This document shows positions 10,720 to 22,084 of a stretch of 64,000 nt of DNA, in pieces. A model generated the notes under the pieces. The model was not told the DNA's origin. It saw only the letters and a program-made list of their open reading frames with translations, and did not search any database. Position numbers and translations under genes: made by a program. How positions within the stretch are numbered: position 1 is the stretch's first letter; each line of letters begins with the position of its first letter. The stretch covers positions 7,068,001-7,132,000 of the forward strand of contig NC_092806.1 in assembly GCF_040954645.1 (NCBI RefSeq), read 5' to 3'. Source of the DNA: Diabrotica undecimpunctata. Its lineage: Eukaryota; Arthropoda; Insecta; Coleoptera; Chrysomelidae.

Positions 10720-12355
10720 TAAGTTTATCTATTTCTTTATTATTCCGTATAATTTATTAAGTTCTTGTCGATCAGTTGTTAGTTCCCCAGTTCTTGTTTT
10801 ATTTGCATCTTTGACTTGTCGTAAAGAAAGCTTGAAATTGCCTCTAAATATCTAAAACTGTTACTTCCTTGTAAAAAAATTAAAACTTCAAACGAAAAAA
10901 ATATTTTTAATCTGTCAAATCAATTTTTGTTTAATATTTATCAAAATTTATAATCAACACAATTTTGTTTATTTGTATATCGACTTATAGATAAATAAAA
11001 TCAATATTGCAACCCAGCAACGTATTATTTGGCTCGTTCATGGTACATTAGAAACATAACCTTTGTTATTTTATTAAAGAATCAAAGGTCTCCTTCAAAT
11101 ACATTAAGTAAATCAGAATTCAGAGATAATTATTTTAATTTTATTAAGAATCACGACTATCAACAAAAACTTACCATGTTCAAAACCCGTTAAGGACAAG
11201 GTATCTAACGATGAATTTGAAACTTGAAGGCAATCAGCAAAAATACAGTATATGAATAGTAGTTTCACAGCTGAAAATTCCACAACAGATATAAAAGAAA
11301 ACCGAACTGAAACAACAAATATTGCACATAGACAAGTTCAACACACTGGACGAGGATGTAAAACGTCAAAATATTCACAAAACGGTGTCAACTCGATGCA
11401 CGAGAGAAGGTAACGTGGTTCTACCTGCGAACCAATCAACTCAACAACTGATTTCCTCCGGTACCTATGAGTCAGGTTTTGTGATACTGCAGAGCCGCTC
11501 GAGTATCAAGTAGTAGTGGAATTGTTTTGTTTTCACTGGCGTTGCCTAGAGACGTCATTCACCGTGGAGATGTGTGCTGTTAGGTAAAGCGGCCAGACAC
11601 GGATCTAACAAAACGCTTGACTGATAATGATAATAACTTAAAAGTTTTAAGAAAGAAAATACGCACATCAAAATAATATAGCGGACACCTATATTAATAT
11701 CTTTAAATTAATGTTAGCTGCAAATACAAAAATTTATTTTTTTAATCTTTTTTGTTGTTTTGTCGATTATTGCACCAACTTGGACGGTAATGCTGGTAAG
11801 AATGGCTATAAAAATATGGCTTTAAAATTGAAAAACATATATTCAAAAATTATGTTAATGCATGTAAATAACTTTTAAATGTACTTCTATCTACTCTAAA
11901 TCACTCAATGCATTGCGTCCGTTAAAACAACTATGTTAGTATATTCCCACAGGAAACATCGAATCGTATTCACGCATTTTAAATATCATTAATAGGTCCG
12001 ATCGGAACTGGCCGACCCAGCTCACATAAGATCCCCGTACAATAAGCGTTTGAAGTTAAGCAGCTTGCCGGACAACGATTTATATTGTAGTGTTTATGCT
12101 TGCTGTTTAGGCACCAGACGATCGGGCCTACGTCGACCATCTTTGTAACTTGTAACGTAATTATCGAATTGTAATATAAATTATCTTTTAAATTATGATA
12201 AAAAAATATGTAACATAATCTATAATTGTAACATATTTTTAAACAAACAACAAAATTGCAAACAAGTGCACGGTTGCCCAAATATATTAAAAAAAAATCG
12301 TAAAATTCGAAAAAAAAAGATTCCCACTCTCACACACAAACAAAATGTATTACAC
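10720..12355. other. No gene recognised
   Basis: AT-rich intergenic DNA. A 63-codon ORF at 11322-11513 has no recognisable motif. A GC-richer island at 11990-12145 contains GAAGTTAAGCAGC, which also occurs in 5S rRNA genes, but the flanks do not match 5S, so no RNA gene is called. Confidence 0.4.
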
Positions 12356-12356
12356 A

Positions 12357-12585
12357 CACTGGCGGCTACAGAATTTTTTTTTGGGAAGGTCATGGATCTT
12401 GAGGGTGATTACTTTTCTCTGATGCAAGGTCACTCTTAGTCTTACCACCAATAGGATAAGTGGGTTTCCAAATATTTTTAAGGGGGGGGTCATGACCCCG
12501 TGACCCCTCCCTTTCTGATTACACATAGCTTTATGTAATTTGCTGGCTTGGCCTACCCAAAATTTTACCACACCAGCCGCCACTG
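12357..12585. repeat. hAT-like MITE with short TIRs
   Basis: CACTGGCGGCT at 12357-12367 is inverted as AGCCGCCACTG at 12575-12585 (one mismatch). The CAGTGGCGGCT end is typical of hAT-superfamily elements. The interior carries a G8 run and GGTCATGACCCCGTGACCCC. It has no coding capacity, and I could not find a clean 8-bp duplication. Related G/C-rich pieces occur at 15095-15160 and 49185-49260. Confidence 0.5.
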
Positions 12586-12589
12586 GTTA

Positions 12590-13185
12590 GAAGTGAGTGG
12601 GTCTCGACTTTGTTCAGATGAGTCCCGATTTGGATTTGTACCAGATACAAGACGGACAAGAATTTGGAAACGATCTCGTAATGCTGAACGATTGGCCACC
12701 GTGTAGGAAGTTTATAGAGAGAGCAAGACGGTAGTATAATGATAAGGGGTGGCATCACTCTTGGTAGAAGAACCAATCTCGTTTTTCTGGATCGGTTTCT
12801 AAATGCAACAGACTACCGCGATATTATTCTTGAAACTACTGTTGTACCCATTGCACAACAAGCTGGTCCTAAATTTTCTGTTCCGCATATTGCCAGGGTC
12901 GTGCGAACATTCCTCGAAGATAATGAAATTGAGGTTTTAGCATGGCCTGCACAATCGCCAGATTTAAACCCAATTCAGCTTGTATGGGACATATTTAACA
13001 GACGTATTTTACAACAAAATATTGCGTTTAATACAAGACAGCAATTATTTGAGGGCCTTTCATGGAATGAAACAGAATTCCGCAGCAAGACATTGACCAT
13101 CTGATCATGAGTTTGCTTTACAGATATAGGACAGTAACCAACAATCGTGAAGGTCACACACTATACCAACTTAACCTAAAGACTG
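12590..13185 (+). pseudogene. Tc1-like transposase, 5'-truncated and inactivated
   Basis: The reading runs through a frameshift or stop at about 12705: LCSDESRFGFVPDTRRTRIW (first catalytic Asp), IRGGITLGRRTNLVFLDRFL, PHIARVVRTFLEDNEIEVLA, then WPAQSPDLNPIQLVWDIFNR. A second frameshift near 13075 leads to QQDIDHLIMSLLYRYRTVTN. These are the Tc1 DD34E catalytic core and C-terminus. The second Asp segment (HDNARPH in the family) is deleted before PHIARVV, and the final Glu in NPIE is Gln here. Both changes would kill catalysis. The N-terminal DNA-binding domain is absent. Confidence 0.85.
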
Positions 13186-13412
13186 CTTTGTTGGGAGTTA
13201 AAAGGCACCAAATTAGTTTTTTATTTTTTGTTATCATTTTTTGACTTTTGGAGTTCTCTATGAACTTTCTTAGGCGCTATTGCGATAATTCAAAGAAAAA
13301 ATGTTTATTTTATAGTCGGGATACGTTTATAATTTTTTATTAAAAATATTTGAAATCAATTATTTGAAATCCTTCTGTAATATCGCATTTTGTTTTTGTC
13401 CCCTAGATTATT

Positions 13413-13575
13413 TTGATATGTGTAGAAAGACCTTCTACTCGTTGGACTGACGATCTCAAGAAAATGTCAAGAAATTGGATGAAAAGTGCCCAAGATAGAG
13501 CACACTGGACAAAAATGAGGGAAGCCTATGTCCAGCAGGATGCAAAGGGCTGGGTGATGATGATAATGATGATGA
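13413..13575 (+). pseudogene. RTE-like 3' tail with (ATG)n end
   Basis: It reads RPSTRWTDDLKKMSRNWMKS then AQDRAHWTKMREAYVQQ, the final 40 residues of RTE-like ORFs, followed by a TGATGATGATAATGATG tail. The different simple tail suggests a subfamily distinct from the GAA-tailed copies. Confidence 0.7.
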
Positions 13576-13674
13576 TGCCACTGAGCAATTTGACATTTTT
13601 ATCGATTCGAAGTGAATGCATTCAATATTATAAGTATCAAGGAGTTCAATAAATAATGAACAACTAACCCTTGG

Positions 13675-14225
13675 TGGACAGCAAATATCTGGGAGCTTAC
13701 ATCAACACAGAATTATATCAGACCAGAAGATCAGGGTACGAATAGAAATGACAAAAATCTGAATACTGCGCTGAGACTGAGGTTTGTTGAATGTTACGTC
13801 TGGTCCCAACTATTGTACGGGGTAGAAAGATGGACGTTAAAAGTGCAAATAGTTAAGAAGCTTGAAGCCTTTGAACTTTGGATATACCGGAGAATGTTGA
13901 GAATTCAATGGACTGCCAGGGTCACCAATGAGGAAGTGATGAGAAGGATGGGTCGAGACAAAAAATTGTTGAGAACAATAAAAGTACGCAAGACTGCATA
14001 CCTTGGACCCATACTGAGGAATGATAAATATAGTCTTCTGCAGGTCATCATGCAGGGTAGAGTCAATGGCAAAAAGGGAATAGGTAGAAAGAGGAAGTCA
14101 TGGCTGCGAAATATTCAAGACTGGACAAACATGACTGTAGACGAATTATTCCACGTTGCAAAAGACAGAGAAACTTTTAGAAATGTGGTCGCTAACCTCC
14201 GTTAATGGGGACGGCATAGGAAGAA
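13675..14225 (+). pseudogene. RTE-like reverse transcriptase C-terminal fragment
   Basis: SKYLGAYINTELYQ leads, after a frameshift near 13740, into FVECYVWSQLLYGVERWTLK, FELWIYRRMLRIQWTARVTN, EEVMRRMGRD, YLGPILRNDKYSLLQVIMQG and KSWLRNIQDWTNMTVDELFH, ending at 14203. This is the thumb and C-terminal portion of an RTE-like ORF and is the longest uninterrupted piece (130 codons) in the first 15 kb. Endonuclease and palm are missing. Confidence 0.8.
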
Positions 14226-14410
14226 AAGAATCGATTCGAACAAAAATTCGATTTCTTACCGTCTAAACGGGCTGTCTACACGTGACAGGTGCTCGTGAGA
14301 TGCGAAACCGCAAGAAAATATAGGAAAGTTGCCGAATGCAATCGGATAATTGTTGGAGGCAAAGTGCGACGGTGGCTGGCGGAGTAGTAAGGAATCCAAA
14401 CCACCTATTC

Positions 14411-15083
14411 TATAGAGCGTTTCACGTTAAGAAAATAACATTGCGGAGATAGGGCCATGTATTTCTTATGGACGATAGAAGCGCAGTGATGCCATGATGA
14501 ACACAAGCACGATTCAGGGTTGTATAATTTGTATTTTCGTTTTCACAGACATGAATTAAATTAATGTTTTTAACGTAATTGACCAAAAGTGCCCATTCGA
14601 AACAAGAGATGAAAAGTAGGGAAATTATTTTAATTAAATAAATAGTATTTACAAAAGATAATTTTATTTTATCTTATTTTAATTATAGTAACGACAGTTT
14701 ATTTGTTTTTCGGTAAGAATATCATATATCATGAATCATAGAAATCAGTAGAAAATATTGCTTAGTTAAATCATGCACTTTGCCAACTATTAAAGTTTTA
14801 AAAGCAAATAAACGGACCGCTTGGAATGCATATATTTAATTACTAATTGCAACTTAAAATAATAAGGTGTGCGTATGTCAGCGATTTTATGTCGTTCTCT
14901 GAGACTACATAATGATAATAAAGCTTTGTGGTTCTTCAGTTGTTATTCTTTACAGTTAAATGTTAATTGAAAATGGAAATTTTAAAAATATATCGACAAT
15001 CTAGTAAACCACATGCTTGAGAGTTTTGGCAACACTGATCTCCATAAGCCTAATGTTATTTTCTTAACGTGGAACGCTGTATA
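14411..15083. repeat. 673-bp MITE with ~32-bp TIRs
   Basis: The left end TATAGAGCGTTTCACGTTAA (continuing to about 14442) is inverted at the right end, about 15052-15083, as TATACAGCGTTCCACGTTAA read from the other strand. I count two mismatches over 32 bp. A TA start and non-coding interior fit a Tc1/mariner-type non-autonomous element. No transposase remnant is visible between the ends. Confidence 0.7.
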
Positions 15084-15795
15084 GTGTAATAGTTGTCTGT
15101 CCTTGGGGAATTTGAACCCCCAAAACCCTCCCCTGGCTCCGCCCGTGATCGAAATTATGTCAAAAGTACATGAAATGCAGTTCAAATTGTTTACACACCC
15201 ACAATATTCTTCAGACCATGTCCTCATCCGTTACTAGTTATTTTCAGACACAAAATAATGCTTATGACAAAAAGTTATTACGAAAATGTAAGCTTATTTT
15301 GTGTTCTTAGAAGGAGACTCGGTAGATAAATAGAATTTTTCCTAAACATTATTTACCATCAGTAAAACTGAGAATTTATTGCGTCAAGGGAAACATACAA
15401 TGGGAAATAACCGTGTGTGGTTAACTTTAGGTACATTTTGGAACTTATATCTTATCTCCAATGAACTATGCTTATCTAAATTCCTAAAGTGGACAGGATA
15501 GCCGGAAATCCCTGATTTGAGTTAAGCGTAGTCGCGTGGTGTGGTGCATTCTTATTAATTTTCTCATGATTAAACTAACAAGGTAAATGCCCGAGCAAGA
15601 ATAAATATAATCAAATTAAAATTCTGCAGGCATATTTGTCGAAGTAAAAGTGTTCAAATATGTGGTGTGTATGTGTTTTCTGTGGCCAGTCTCTATGAAA
15701 AATAGTTTTAGTCATATTTTTAGAACTAAAATCCACAGTTTCAACGGATTAGATATAAATTGCTTGAGCAGAAGGTATAGTAATTAAAAAGACTT
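15084..15795. other. Intergenic, contains a C-rich repeat piece
   Basis: 15095-15160 (GAACCCCCAAAACCCTCCCC and GGCTCCGCCC) resembles the C/G-rich cores at 12480 and 49200. The rest is AT-rich without recognisable genes. Confidence 0.4.
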
Positions 15796-15799
15796 TATT

Positions 15800-16310
15800 A
15801 TTCTCTTTGTCTTTATCACCATGCGGGGTTGGCTTTCCTAATTACACTTTCCCATAAGTTTCTATCTTTGGTTATACCAATATCAATACCCTCTATCGAC
15901 ATGTCCTGCTTAAGCGTCTTTTCCTAGGTCTTCTTTGGTTTTCCTCTCATACTCTTACCAGGAACTTACAAATTAGCAACTTTTTATATTGGGATTGGGT
16001 TAACGTCTCGAGGGGAACATGCAATTGGTGTTACCTTTAGACTTCCAATAATATTCTTATTATTGATTGTATTTTTTTCTTCATCCATCTAAGCATCATC
16101 ATTTTTGACACGTGCATTCATTGTTCCTCTTTCTTTATAGCTAGCCTTACGGCAGTTTTATAGAATTTTCATATAACACACCACTCGCTTCCTTTCACTT
16201 CATACAACCACCTTTAACTCGACTGCGCACGCTTCCATCTATTTCCGCGTTGCTCTGCAATGCCTATCCTAGATACTTTATGGCATTGCAGAGGATTTCC
16301 TTACACCCAG
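15800..16310 (-). pseudogene. RTE-like fragment of a second subfamily
   Basis: The minus strand, from 16310 down, reads YLG-ALQSNAEIDGSVRSRV, then W-KEASGVLC, IKLPKFYKTAVRLAIKKE-like blocks in alternating frames, LRWM near 16090, and RGKPKKT-EKTLKQDMSIEG then IDIGITKDRNLWESVIRKAN (15960-15820). The signature FKYLGS...DGSV..R...GW.KW..ASGVLCD...P.KLKGKFYKTAVR belongs to a common RTE-like group distinct from the GAA-tailed copies. Multiple stops are present. Confidence 0.7.
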
Positions 16311-16384
16311 AATTATTAGTCCATCTATTTGCAACTGCCAGCTCATTACAAATGTAAATCTTCAAATAGAAAATAGAGGTTAAG

Positions 16385-16610
16385 CGTTTCCGTAGAGGCG
16401 TAGCTACCGCCGTATCTTATTCTTGTAGTGCCTATCCATTTCGGATGTTGGCGACCGTCATTTCAATCTGTATTTTGCAAACTGCTGCTCTGAAAAGATT
16501 TGTGGTTGTTGTGTTGAACCATGTACGTAGATTTTTCTGCCAGGAAATCCTTCGCCTTCATGGTCCTCGTTTTCCTTCTATCTACCGCCGTATTAGCCAT
16601 GTCGAAACAA
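16385..16610 (-). pseudogene. RTE-like 3' tail
   Basis: The minus strand contains RRKTRTMKAKDFLAEK and, in another frame, NLFRAAVCKIQIEMTVANIR then NG and a stop. These are the LFRAAV..K...MIANIR.G end of the family seen intact at 56.9-57.0 kb. The remnant is about 70 residues and has frameshifts. Confidence 0.65.
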
Positions 16611-16737
16611 AAATTCAATTTAAAAAAGTTTAGAAAATTCCACAATTTCATTATTAGGTCGTATAGTCAATATTCTAAAGGTTTTACAACAGCAATAAAA
16701 TTGTTGGACGCTTTGCTGAGGCGCTTGAGGGCGCTGG

Positions 16738-17525
16738 AGTGCTGGAGGGAATTTTAACCCACCCATGTTAATCTTCCCAAGAAAGAATATGAATTTACAG
16801 CTCATGAAAAGTACTCCTCCTGGATCGATATCAGCCGTTCATCCTAGTGGTTGGGTGCAGTCTAATTTATTTACACAGTGGTTTAAACACTTCATAGATA
16901 CCGCTAAACCCTCTAAAGAGTTTCCTGTACTTCTTCTATTGGATGGACACTACAGCCATACTCGCAATTTAGATGTGATCAATCTGGCAAGGGAGAATAA
17001 CATAGTTATAATTTAATTACCTCCACATTCAACACACAAACTGCAACCGTAGGACAAAACTTTCATGGAAACGCTCAAGGCATACTTTAGCGAAGAAATC
17101 AGGCAATGGTTACGTCATAATAACCGCGCCCTCTCTCAGTACTATATTGGAGAACTTTTTGGCAAAGCATACCTTAAATGCCAAACTGGAGAAATTGCTG
17201 TAAATGGATTCCGCGCCACTGGAATTTATCCATTGAATACGACTGTGTTCTCAGATGCAGATTTTATTGCAGCAGAAATTGAGAGTAACAACCACAGCCA
17301 TGTAGAGCCGCAAGCTATTGAACCTGCTATCCTACCAAAAACACCAGAAGCCAGCAACATTAGTGAACCAGGTACTTTTGATTTCGTTTGTAAGTCCGCA
17401 AACTATTGAACCTGATATCCTACCAAAAACACCAGAAGCAAGCAACATTTTTTTGCTGGAATCCCTTCAGGATGTGCCCAATATTGATAATATCGATATG
17501 CGCCAGTCGCAAACCCTGTGCTAAA
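16738..17525 (+). pseudogene. Pogo/jerky-type DDE transposase, C-terminal part, broken
   Basis: The reading GGNFNPPMLIFPRKNMN leads to STPPGSISAVHPSGWVQSNL, VLLLLDGHYSHTRNL (catalytic Asp), LPPHSTHKLQP and [12 protein letters not shown] (Asp), and [19 protein letters not shown]. This is the DDE_1 endonuclease core. In-frame stops lie between VII and LPPH (17014-17016) and inside LQP-DK (17050-17052, where TAG likely replaces a Leu codon). A local duplication of [11 protein letters not shown] (17317-17365 and 17402-17450) shifts the frame. The N-terminal HTH and the first catalytic Asp are missing. The last 25 codons lie inside the inverted repeat starting at 17452. Confidence 0.85.
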
Positions 17526-19647
17526 TTTTTTATGTAACAAAATCTGAAAACAATTGAAAATTTCTTATTTTTTTGCCCCTATTCTCGTTTATAATTCGGT
17601 AAATATTGATCCTAGAGAAAAAATTATAGGAAGGTAAAAGTTTCGATATTCAACTTTACACAATATTTCGTTAGCTAAAAATTTAAAATTTAATGTTTAT
17701 TGTTGAAAAAATAGCAATAATTGGAAAAAAAAGTACAAAAAAATGAAGTTATCCTTTAAATGTTTTCGACTTTCTAAACTTGACTTACAAGCTCCATATT
17801 CCGCCCAGACAAACCTTTTAATATGTTTAAAACGTGTGCTAAATTTTGTTAAGATCGGTGGGATAGGTTTTGCATAATAATTTTGCAACCCAGCCTACTG
17901 GAAAAAAATCGCAAATTTTCAAATTTATAATGAGCCCTAAATAAGGCCCTCAGATAGTTGCAATTTTTTTTAAAAATAAAGGAAGACTCAAACTTTCAAA
18001 CGTTTTTTGTAAAATTCAAATCGGATCACTAGGAGAGCCTAGAAATTTTTTTAAAGTTTTAAACATTTTTTATATATATTAGGCTTATAAACAAATTGAA
18101 TAACTTTACGAGCTTTAAACATATCAATTTCAAAATGTATTCACTTAAAGAACATTAAAAGGCGCTTCTTTAAAAAAAAGATACATTCGTCTTATTGGTT
18201 GCTGAGATATTAAATGTCAAAGTTGGCATACATTTGCCCTGTAACCATAAGTGATAGAGGGCTAGTTTTTAAACAAGTACCCTCGTCTTGTCAAGTACTT
18301 TTTATATGAAAAGTTTTACGTAAGTGAATCGGCCAGTTCAAAATCATAGCGCGCGCTAAAAATTGTATTATCTCGGCTTCTTGTTAACCAATTTTGCTCT
18401 TTTTTTTTGAATCGATGTCTCGGACGACAAGGATTTCAAATATCATATTTTTAAATACCATTTTTAATTGCAAATTGGGAAATTTGCAATAAACAATTGT
18501 ATGTTGAACAAGTAATTGCATTTTTTCTTCATGCATTTTTTTTGAGCTTGCAATTTATACATTGTTGTTACTTTTAGTAAACAAATATGTATTTATAAAT
18601 TGTTAATAAATAATTTAAAATGTTAAAACAAAGGCGAACGAAAAAAAAATTTTTTTTTCATAAATAAACTTTATTTTGACTCAATCTTCAATAATTTTTT
18701 TTAAAGTCTTTTTCTTTTTTTGGAAGAACAAGAATCTTCAGGTCTTATTTCTTCCTCAAAACTTTCATTTTCCATTTCATTCAATTTCTTCTCCTTCATT
18801 TGTAGCTTTATCTTGTGCCTCTAGATTTTATGGATGTTGCCATGAAGCGCATTACGTAAAACTTGGGTATTTGTTTAAAAACGAGCCCTCTATCACTTAT
18901 GGTTACAGGGCAAATGTATGCCAACTTTGACCTTCAATATCTCGACAACCAGTAAGCCGAATGTATCTTTTTTTTAAAGCGTCTTTTGAAATTGATATGC
19001 TTAAAGTTCGTAAAGTTATTCAATTTGTCTATAAACCTAAAAAATGTTTAAAACTTTAAAAAATTTTCTAGGCTCTCCTAGTAAACCGATTTGAATTTTA
19101 CAAATAGCGTTTGAGCCTTCCTTTATATGTAAAAAAATTTGCAACTATCTGAGAGCCTTATTTAGGGCCTACTACAAATTTGAAAATTTGCAATTTTTTC
19201 CAGTAGGCTGGATTGCAAAATTATTATGCAAAACCTATCCTACCGATCTTAACAAAATTTAGCACACGTTTTAAATATATTAAAAAGTTTTTCTAGGCGG
19301 AATATGGAGCTTGTAAGTCAAGTTTAGAAAGTCGAAAACATTTAAAGGATTAACTTCATTTTTTGTACTTTTTTTCCAATTATTGTTATTTTTTCAACAA
19401 TAAACATTAAATTTTAAATTTTTAGCTAACGAAATATTGTGTAAAGTTGAATATCGAAACTTTTAACTTCCTATAATTTTTTCTCTAGGATCAATATTTT
19501 CCGAATTATAAACGAGAATAGGAGCAAAAAAATGAGAAATTTTCAATTGTTTTCAGATTTTGTTAAATAAAAAATTTAGCACAGGGTTTGCGACTGGCGC
19601 ATATCGTGATTATCGATATTGGGCACATCCTGAAGGGATTCTAAAAA
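17452..19647. repeat. Giant inverted repeat, ~0.8-kb arms around a ~0.5-kb spacer
   Basis: The left arm, about 17452-18323, is inverted as about 18852-19647. Clear matched landmarks include AATCCCTTCAGGATGTGCCC (17459 and its inverse near 19625), AATATTTCGTTAGCTAAAAA (17662/19420), GGGATAGGTTTTGCATAATA with one change (17857/19225) and CCTGTAACCATAAGTGATAG (18238/18905). By eye the arms are roughly 90% identical. The left arm begins within the last codons of the DDE transposase. The spacer 18324-18851 holds no clear gene. The transcript could fold into a very long hairpin. Confidence 0.85.
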
Positions 19648-19689
19648 AAAACAGCTTCCTATGGAAAATGTCCATTATGGCCTGAATTT

Positions 19690-20141
19690 CTACAGATCCC
19701 GCCTAGTCTAGAAATAAATATCTTACTAGGCAGAAAAACGGACTAGCACAAAAGAGCAACACATTTCTACATGCCAATTATGTAATTTGAACTTTTTCGA
19801 TCAAAAAATAGTCAAGATATCAGCAATAAACCAAATTCTAGCCCATATTTTGTATACTTCATTCACAATTATAAGAAGTGACTTATGCAGAATTTAAAAG
19901 TATCCCGCTGATAAAGTCGAAGCCATAAAGGGATTTGCCTCTTCAGGTAAATAGTAAAAAGGGCCGGCTTAACGAATTTTATATTTTATTTGTCATTTAC
20001 ATTACATATTTAATTTATAATAAAATGGTGAAGTGAAAATTAAAATGAATTAATGTAGATATATACATATAGCTAAATATGATTATATTTTATACTTCAT
20101 GTAAGGAAAGAAGTGTTTTAATTGTTAGTAAGGTATAAAGT
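19690..20141. other. No gene recognised
   Basis: AT-rich sequence between the palindrome and the foldback element. No motif seen. Confidence 0.5.
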
Positions 20142-20641
20142 ATGTCTGAAAAAGTTGGCAACAAATATGAAATTTCTTTATTATTAATTTCATGAAAAAA
20201 ACTATTCTTCATAAACATTTCTGCATTTCATAGAAATCAATAATCAAATTTATAAAAGTTTAAGTGGTATACACCGAAAATCAAAAATATTGATTTATGC
20301 TTAAAAGTGAAGTGCTTTTAAATTTAGGTGCAGCATAAAATGTTATTTTAATTTGGTTGTAGGATTTAAAAATTATTTTTAAATTTAGATTCATGGCCTT
20401 TTAATGATGTATCAGTAGGTGCATTAATTTTTAATTTTATTTCTAATTTACCTTATTCAAGAACTGTCAAAGTTAAACTTGATAATTAAAAGTTCTCCTA
20501 TTAGTTTTTAATAATTGTGTGTATATTAAACAGTATTTAATAGTTATATTACAATTAATAAGTATTCAAGATTCCCATTCAGGTAGCCAACGGAGTGGTA
20601 CGGTGGTTAACGTGTACGGAGTGTAAATAGCTCCCCCCTAA

Positions 20642-22084
20642 ATGGGGGAAGCTTTAAAAAGAAAGACGCCGTTAGGTGTAACTATTAATCAGACAATGAG
20701 TGCAAATAACTCTAAAAGTGATGCGGAATCAGAAAATTATTTATCGGTCCCCGTACAAGACATGGATACCACTTTAAGTTCTGAGACAACAGCTGAAACC
20801 AGTCGTCAGGTCATTAGTGATAAAGAAAAGGATATTTATAAACAAAATAAAACACCTAAAGTTTTTAATCTAAGAAATGGAGATAAGTATAATTTGAGTA
20901 ATATTTGTGTTTTTATCGAACGAAAAAATATTGAAAATGCCGGCCGTCTTCATCCCTTATTTGTGGGAGATATCTTACACAAAAAACTAAATGTTAACAA
21001 TATTAACCAAATTAGATCTGTTGGAAAAAATAGAATAAAAGTTAGTCTAAAAACATGTTCTGATGCCAATGCTTTAGTAAACAATCCTCTTTTATCAGAA
21101 AATGATCTTGTAGCGTTTATACCAAATCATTTATTAGAAATTAAGGGTTTGATAAAAGATATTGATACTCAATTCGATACGAAATATATTTTAGATAACA
21201 TAAAATCTCCTTCAACAGTAGTTGATGTTAAACGTACACATCGTAGAATAGAAAAGGATGGTGATATACAGTATGTCCCCAAAAAAACCATTATTGTAAC
21301 TTTTGAAGGGAACACTTTACCTAGTTATATTTCAATAAATAGTGTATATTTTTCGGTGGAGCGGTTTTTTAGCAGAGTTACACAGTGCTTCAGATGTCTA
21401 CGCTATGGTCACATTTCTAGGCAATGTAAAAATATTGAAGAGTTATGTATTAAGTGTAGTAATGTAAAAGCTGAAAATCATGTTTGTCACGATTCAGAAA
21501 TTCGCTGTTTATATTGTAAAACCAATGACCACGTTTCTATTTCAAGAAAATGTCCTCATTATGAAAAACAACGTAAAATTAAGAATGTTATGGTTGAACA
21601 AAATATTTCCTTTATTGAGGCAAAAGAATATTGTGAAATGTCTTATTCTGGTATATCTGTAAACAATAGTTTTTCTATTTTATCCAACTCCAATTTTCCG
21701 CCTTTACCAGCGATTGAATCTAAGTCTGGAAATTCTAACTCCCTTTTACACTCAAATTTTAAGAATAATAGCAATTACGTTTTGCCCACCCATCCTACAC
21801 GAAGTCCTACCGGCCATAGCAATAAAAAACGTCGAATTTCTAATGACACTCCTCCTCCACAACCGATGTTTCCGTTTCAGTTTGGCCCTAATCAACCACT
21901 GCCTCGAAATAATAATCCACCAAATTATCAAAATTTAAATAACAAAAACATTGTAAAGTCAATTGCAGATTTTATAGTTGAATTTTTAAAAGGTATTCAT
22001 ACCATTGAAGATATCAAAAATTTGAATAATGATTTAATTCAAACAGGTATAAATAAAGTGTTGGAGGACACATGTAAAAAGTAA
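20642..22084 (+). CDS. I-like retrotransposon ORF1 (gag-like RNA-binding protein)
   Basis: The 480-aa ORF1 protein should bind element RNA and form the ribonucleoprotein needed for retrotransposition. The N-terminal 100 residues are polar and Ser/Thr-rich, followed by a basic central domain. The Cys-rich region begins at residue 249: CFRCLRYGHISRQC is a canonical CCHC knuckle. It is followed by CIKCSNVKAENHVC and CLYCKTNDHVSISRKC, two further Cys/His clusters. The C-terminal third is Pro/Asn/Ser-rich, with NKKRRIS as a possible nuclear signal. The ATG at 20642 is the first in frame and lies about 180 nt from the element's 5' end. The stop overlaps the start of the ORF2 region, and the two ORFs are in different frames. 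Confidence 0.9.
   Translation: MGEALKRKTPLGVTINQTMSANNSKSDAESENYLSVPVQDMDTTLSSETTAETSRQVISDKEKDIYKQNKTPKVFNLRNGDKYNLSNICVFIERKNIENAGRLHPLFVGDILHKKLNVNNINQIRSVGKNRIKVSLKTCSDANALVNNPLLSENDLVAFIPNHLLEIKGLIKDIDTQFDTKYILDNIKSPSTVVDVKRTHRRIEKDGDIQYVPKKTIIVTFEGNTLPSYISINSVYFSVERFFSRVTQCFRCLRYGHISRQCKNIEELCIKCSNVKAENHVCHDSEIRCLYCKTNDHVSISRKCPHYEKQRKIKNVMVEQNISFIEAKEYCEMSYSGISVNNSFSILSNSNFPPLPAIESKSGNSNSLLHSNFKNNSNYVLPTHPTRSPTGHSNKKRRISNDTPPPQPMFPFQFGPNQPLPRNNNPPNYQNLNNKNIVKSIADFIVEFLKGIHTIEDIKNLNNDLIQTGINKVLEDTCKK

Noticed and set aside
12040..12075. GAAGTTAAGCAGC match to 5S rRNA
   Set aside because: Only 13 bases match. The flanks lack the rest of the 5S gene and no second control box was found, so neither a 5S gene nor a 5S-derived SINE is supported.
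18676..18930. ORF in the spacer of the giant palindrome
   Set aside because: T-rich sequence partly overlapping the right arm; no motif. A short minus-strand reading with a possible AATAAA is too weak to call.
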